Shown one piece after another: positions 40,637 to 43,668 of a DNA stretch of 43,668 bases. Numbering within the stretch: position 1 is the stretch's first letter; each line of letters opens with the position of its first letter. The notes under the pieces were generated by a model. The model had not been told where the DNA came from. It searched no databases and saw only the letters and a program-made list of their open reading frames with translations. This DNA is from Pseudomonadales bacterium (GTDB lineage: Bacteria > Pseudomonadota > Gammaproteobacteria > Pseudomonadales > Pseudohongiellaceae): assembly GCA_023256835.1 (NCBI GenBank), contig JALREE010000146.1, positions 1-43,668 of the forward strand, given 5' to 3'. The translations under genes were made by a program, and so were the position numbers.

Positions 40637-41592
40637 GAGTCATCGAGGACGTTGCCTCCTTCCGGCAGCATCACCAACGCAGCGTGCTCACCATTGGCAA
40701 GTTCGATGGCGTGCACACCGGGCACCAGCTGATCCTGCAGCAATTGCGCAGCAAGGCCGCCGAACACGGTGCACCTGCCATCGTCGTGCTGATCGAGCCG
40801 CACCCCGAGGAATTCTTCGCCGCCACCCCGCAGGACTGTCCCGCACGCCTGAGTGAGCTGGAGGAAAAGCTGGTGCTGCTGGAAGCCCAGGGCGTCGATG
40901 TCGTGTACAAGCTGCGCTTCGATGCGCAGCTGCAGGCCCAGAGCGCCGAGGACTATGTGCAGGAGTTTCTGGTGGACGGCCTGGGCGTTGTGTGCCTGAT
41001 CATCGGCAGCGATTTTCGTTTCGGGCACAGACGGCGCGGCGATTTTGCCATGCTGCAGGCGTTTGGCGAGCGCCATGGTTTCGAACTGGTGGAGTCAGCC
41101 AGCTGCGAGCACCAGGGCGTGCGCATCAGCAGCACCTATGTGCGGCAGCAATTGCAGCAGGGCCACTTCGACCTGGTGGAGCTGCTGCTCGACCGCCCCT
41201 ACGGCATCGCAGGCACCGTGGTGAAAGGGCAGCAGCTCGGGCGCGACCTCGGCTTCCCCACCTGCAATGTGAAACTCAATCGCAAGTCACTGCCACTGCA
41301 CGGTGTCTATGCCTGTGAAGTGCAGGTGAACAATGCGGACCTGGCCGAGCGTTTCCTCAAGGGCGCGGCCAACATCGGCTATCGTCCGACCGTGACGGAC
41401 AGCAGCAAGGCCGTGCTGGAGGTGCATCTGCTGGATTTCGACAGCGACCTCTACGGCGAACACATCACGGTGATCTTCCGCCACAAGATCCGCGACGAGC
41501 AGAAGTTCGCCTCGCTGGCGGACCTGCAGGCCCGCATCGCCATCGACGTGCAGACGGTACGGGACTTCTTCGCCAGGGACATGCCCCTGTGA
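40633..41592 (+). CDS. ribF: Bifunctional riboflavin kinase/FAD synthetase
   Basis: LTIGKFDGVHTGHQLIL; IIGSDFRFGHRRRGDFAMLQ; GTVVKGQQLGRDLGFPTCNVKL; NIGYRPTVTDSSKAVLEVHLLDFDSDLYG; upstream of ileS. Confidence 0.98.
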   Translation: MRVIEDVASFRQHHQRSVLTIGKFDGVHTGHQLILQQLRSKAAEHGAPAIVVLIEPHPEEFFAATPQDCPARLSELEEKLVLLEAQGVDVVYKLRFDAQLQAQSAEDYVQEFLVDGLGVVCLIIGSDFRFGHRRRGDFAMLQAFGERHGFELVESASCEHQGVRISSTYVRQQLQQGHFDLVELLLDRPYGIAGTVVKGQQLGRDLGFPTCNVKLNRKSLPLHGVYACEVQVNNADLAERFLKGAANIGYRPTVTDSSKAVLEVHLLDFDSDLYGEHITVIFRHKIRDEQKFASLADLQARIAIDVQTVRDFFARDMPL

Positions 41593-41630
41593 TCGATCCA
41601 TGAATTCGAGACCAACGACGAGACTGAGAA

Positions 41631-43668
41631 ATGACTGACTACAAGAGCACCCTGAACCTGCCGCAGACGGACTTCCCCATGAAGGCCGCTCTGGCGCAGC
41701 GCGAACCGCAGATGCTGGCCCGCTGGCAGGCCATGGATCTGTACGGCCGCATCCGGGCGGCACGTGCGGGAGCGCCCCGCTTCATCCTGCATGACGGTCC
41801 GCCCTATGCCAACGGCGAACTGCATCTGGGCCACTCGGTCAACAAGACGCTCAAGGACATCATCGTCAAGTCGCGCACGCTGGCCGGCTTCGACGCGCCC
41901 TATGTGCCGGGCTGGGATTGCCACGGCCTGCCCATCGAGATCAATGTCGAGAAGAAACTGGGCAAGGCCGGCAAGAAGGTCTCCTTCGCCGAGTTCCGCA
42001 AGGCCTGCCGCGAGTATGCCGCGAAGCAGGTCGAGATCCAGAAGGCCGACTTCGTGCGTCTGGGCGTGCTGGGCGACTGGGACAATCCCTACCTGACCAT
42101 GGATTACAAGACCGAGGCGGACACCGTGCGGGCGCTGGGACGCATCGCGCAGAACGGCCATTTGGTGAAGGGCTACAAGCCAGTGTACTGGAGTGTCGTG
42201 GGCGCCTCCGCCCTGGCCGAGGCTGAAGTCGAGTATCAGGACAAGACTTCATTCGCCATCGATGTCCGGTTTGCGGTGGCCGACAAAGCCGGCTTCCTGG
42301 CGTGTTTCGGTGCTGCGGTCTCTGTCCCCGAGGGGGCACCGCTGTCCGTCGTCATCTGGACCACCACCCCCTGGACGCTGCCCTCCAACCAGGCCGTGTG
42401 CCTGAACGCCGAGCTGGATTACGCGCTGGTGGACTGCGAGCTGGAGAACGGCCGCGAGACCCTCGTCGTGGCGGCCGCCATGGTCGAGGACATCCTGCAG
42501 CGCTATGGCTGCGAGAACTACGAAGTGCTGGCCACCGTGAAAGGCAAGGCGCTGGAGAGGCAATTGCTGCAGCACCCGTTCGTGAGCCGTCAGGTGCCGG
42601 TGATCCTCGGCGCCCACGTCACCACCGACGCCGGCACCGGCGCCGTGCACACCGCGCCCGATCATGGAGTGGACGACTTCAACGTCGGTCGCGAATACGG
42701 CATCGGCACGCTCAACCTGGTGGACGACGAAGGCGTGTTCACCGCAGCCGCCGGCGAGTTCGCGGGCGAGCATGTCTACAAGGCCGACGAGCGCGTCATC
42801 GAGGTGCTCAAGCGCGAGCACGCGCTGGTGGCGCTGAAGAAGATCGTGCACAGCTACGCGCATTGCTGGCGCACCAAGACGCCGCTGATCTACCGCGCCA
42901 CGCCGCAGTGGTTCATCAGCATGAACGAGCAGGGGCTGCTCGCCGCCGCGCTCGATGCCACGGCGAAAGTGCAGTGGATTCCCGACTGGGGCCAGGCCCG
43001 CATCGAGCTGATGCTCAAGGGCAGCCCGGACTGGTGCGTCTCGCGTCAGCGCACCTGGGGCGTGCCGATCACCCTGTTCGTGCACAAGGAAACCCAGGCA
43101 CTGCATCCGCGCACGGCTGAACTGGTGGAGGAAGTCGCCCTGCGCATCGAGAAGGGCGGCATCGACGCCTGGTTCGAGCTGAGCGCCGAAGACCTGCTGG
43201 GCGAGGAAGCCGCGCAGTACAGCAAGGTAACCGACACGCTGGATGTGTGGTTCGACTCCGGGGTCACGCACTACGCCGTGCTGCAGCAGCGCGAGGGGCT
43301 GGGCTTCCCGGCCGATCTCTATCTGGAAGGCTCGGATCAGCATCGCGGCTGGTTCCAGTCTTCGCTGAAGACGTCCATCGCCATGTACGGCTGCGCGCCC
43401 TACCGTCAGGTGCTGACCCACGGCTTCACCGTCGACGCCAAGGGCTACAAGATGTCGAAGTCCCTGGGCAACACCATCTCGCCCAAGGAAGTGTTCCAGG
43501 AATACGGCGCCGATGTGCTGCGCCTGTGGGTGGCTTCCACCGATTTCCGCGGCGAGATGACGGCGTCGAAGGAAGTGCTGCAGCGTGTGGCCGACAGCTA
43601 CCGCCGCATCCGCAACACGGCGCGCTTCCTGCTGGCGAATCTCACCGGCTTCGACCCGGCAGTGAATC
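41631..43668 (+). CDS. ileS: Isoleucyl-tRNA synthetase, 5' partial (runs off the window)
   Basis: [32 protein letters not shown]...[53 protein letters not shown]; in-frame KMSKSLGN near 43450. Absent from the ORF track because no stop is reached. Confidence 0.98.
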   Translation, partial: MTDYKSTLNLPQTDFPMKAALAQREPQMLARWQAMDLYGRIRAARAGAPRFILHDGPPYANGELHLGHSVNKTLKDIIVKSRTLAGFDAPYVPGWDCHGLPIEINVEKKLGKAGKKVSFAEFRKACREYAAKQVEIQKADFVRLGVLGDWDNPYLTMDYKTEADTVRALGRIAQNGHLVKGYKPVYWSVVGASALAEAEVEYQDKTSFAIDVRFAVADKAGFLACFGAAVSVPEGAPLSVVIWTTTPWTLPSNQAVCLNAELDYALVDCELENGRETLVVAAAMVEDILQRYGCENYEVLATVKGKALERQLLQHPFVSRQVPVILGAHVTTDAGTGAVHTAPDHGVDDFNVGREYGIGTLNLVDDEGVFTAAAGEFAGEHVYKADERVIEVLKREHALVALKKIVHSYAHCWRTKTPLIYRATPQWFISMNEQGLLAAALDATAKVQWIPDWGQARIELMLKGSPDWCVSRQRTWGVPITLFVHKETQALHPRTAELVEEVALRIEKGGIDAWFELSAEDLLGEEAAQYSKVTDTLDVWFDSGVTHYAVLQQREGLGFPADLYLEGSDQHRGWFQSSLKTSIAMYGCAPYRQVLTHGFTVDAKGYKMSKSLGNTISPKEVFQEYGADVLRLWVASTDFRGEMTASKEVLQRVADSYRRIRNTARFLLANLTGFDPAVN

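Overview
High-GC, gammaproteobacterial-looking window that is almost entirely coding. From left to right: (1) An acyl-CoA dehydrogenase fragment is fused in frame at about nt 727-745 to a DUF4175-type protein, probably a chimeric junction. (2) An 8-gene plus-strand envelope cluster of about 15 kb follows: DUF4175, VWA/GATase-like membrane protein, caspase-like protein without an evident catalytic Cys, TPR plus HExxH peptidase-MA-like protein, DUF4159, MoxR AAA+, DUF58, BatA/VWA. It ends in a GC hairpin and is the best candidate for an under-described system. (3) A TPR-like secreted protein, a REP-like element, and a minus-strand RND permease plus MFP pair. (4) A RegB/RegA-type redox two-component system whose kinase has an unusual Cys cluster. 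(5) A SAM-methyltransferase/GNAT fusion. (6) A TonB-dependent receptor divergent from a BlaI/M56-peptidase/outer-membrane-barrel cluster. (7) A DUF6351-like lipoprotein. (8) glnK-amtB, preceded by two NtrC-like boxes I could read directly, 42 bp apart. (9) An MFS transporter, preceded by a promoter with an 18-bp perfect palindrome in its spacer, a 36-codon ORF and an intrinsic terminator. (10) SirB2-like and alpha/beta-hydrolase genes, then a YdeP/FdhF-like molybdoenzyme translationally coupled to a small membrane protein. (11) A zinc-type alcohol dehydrogenase/quinone reductase, a small membrane protein, ribF, and the 5' part of ileS, which runs off the window. I saw no rRNA, tRNA, CRISPR array or intact IS element. 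All family calls come from reading the translations; no searches were run.
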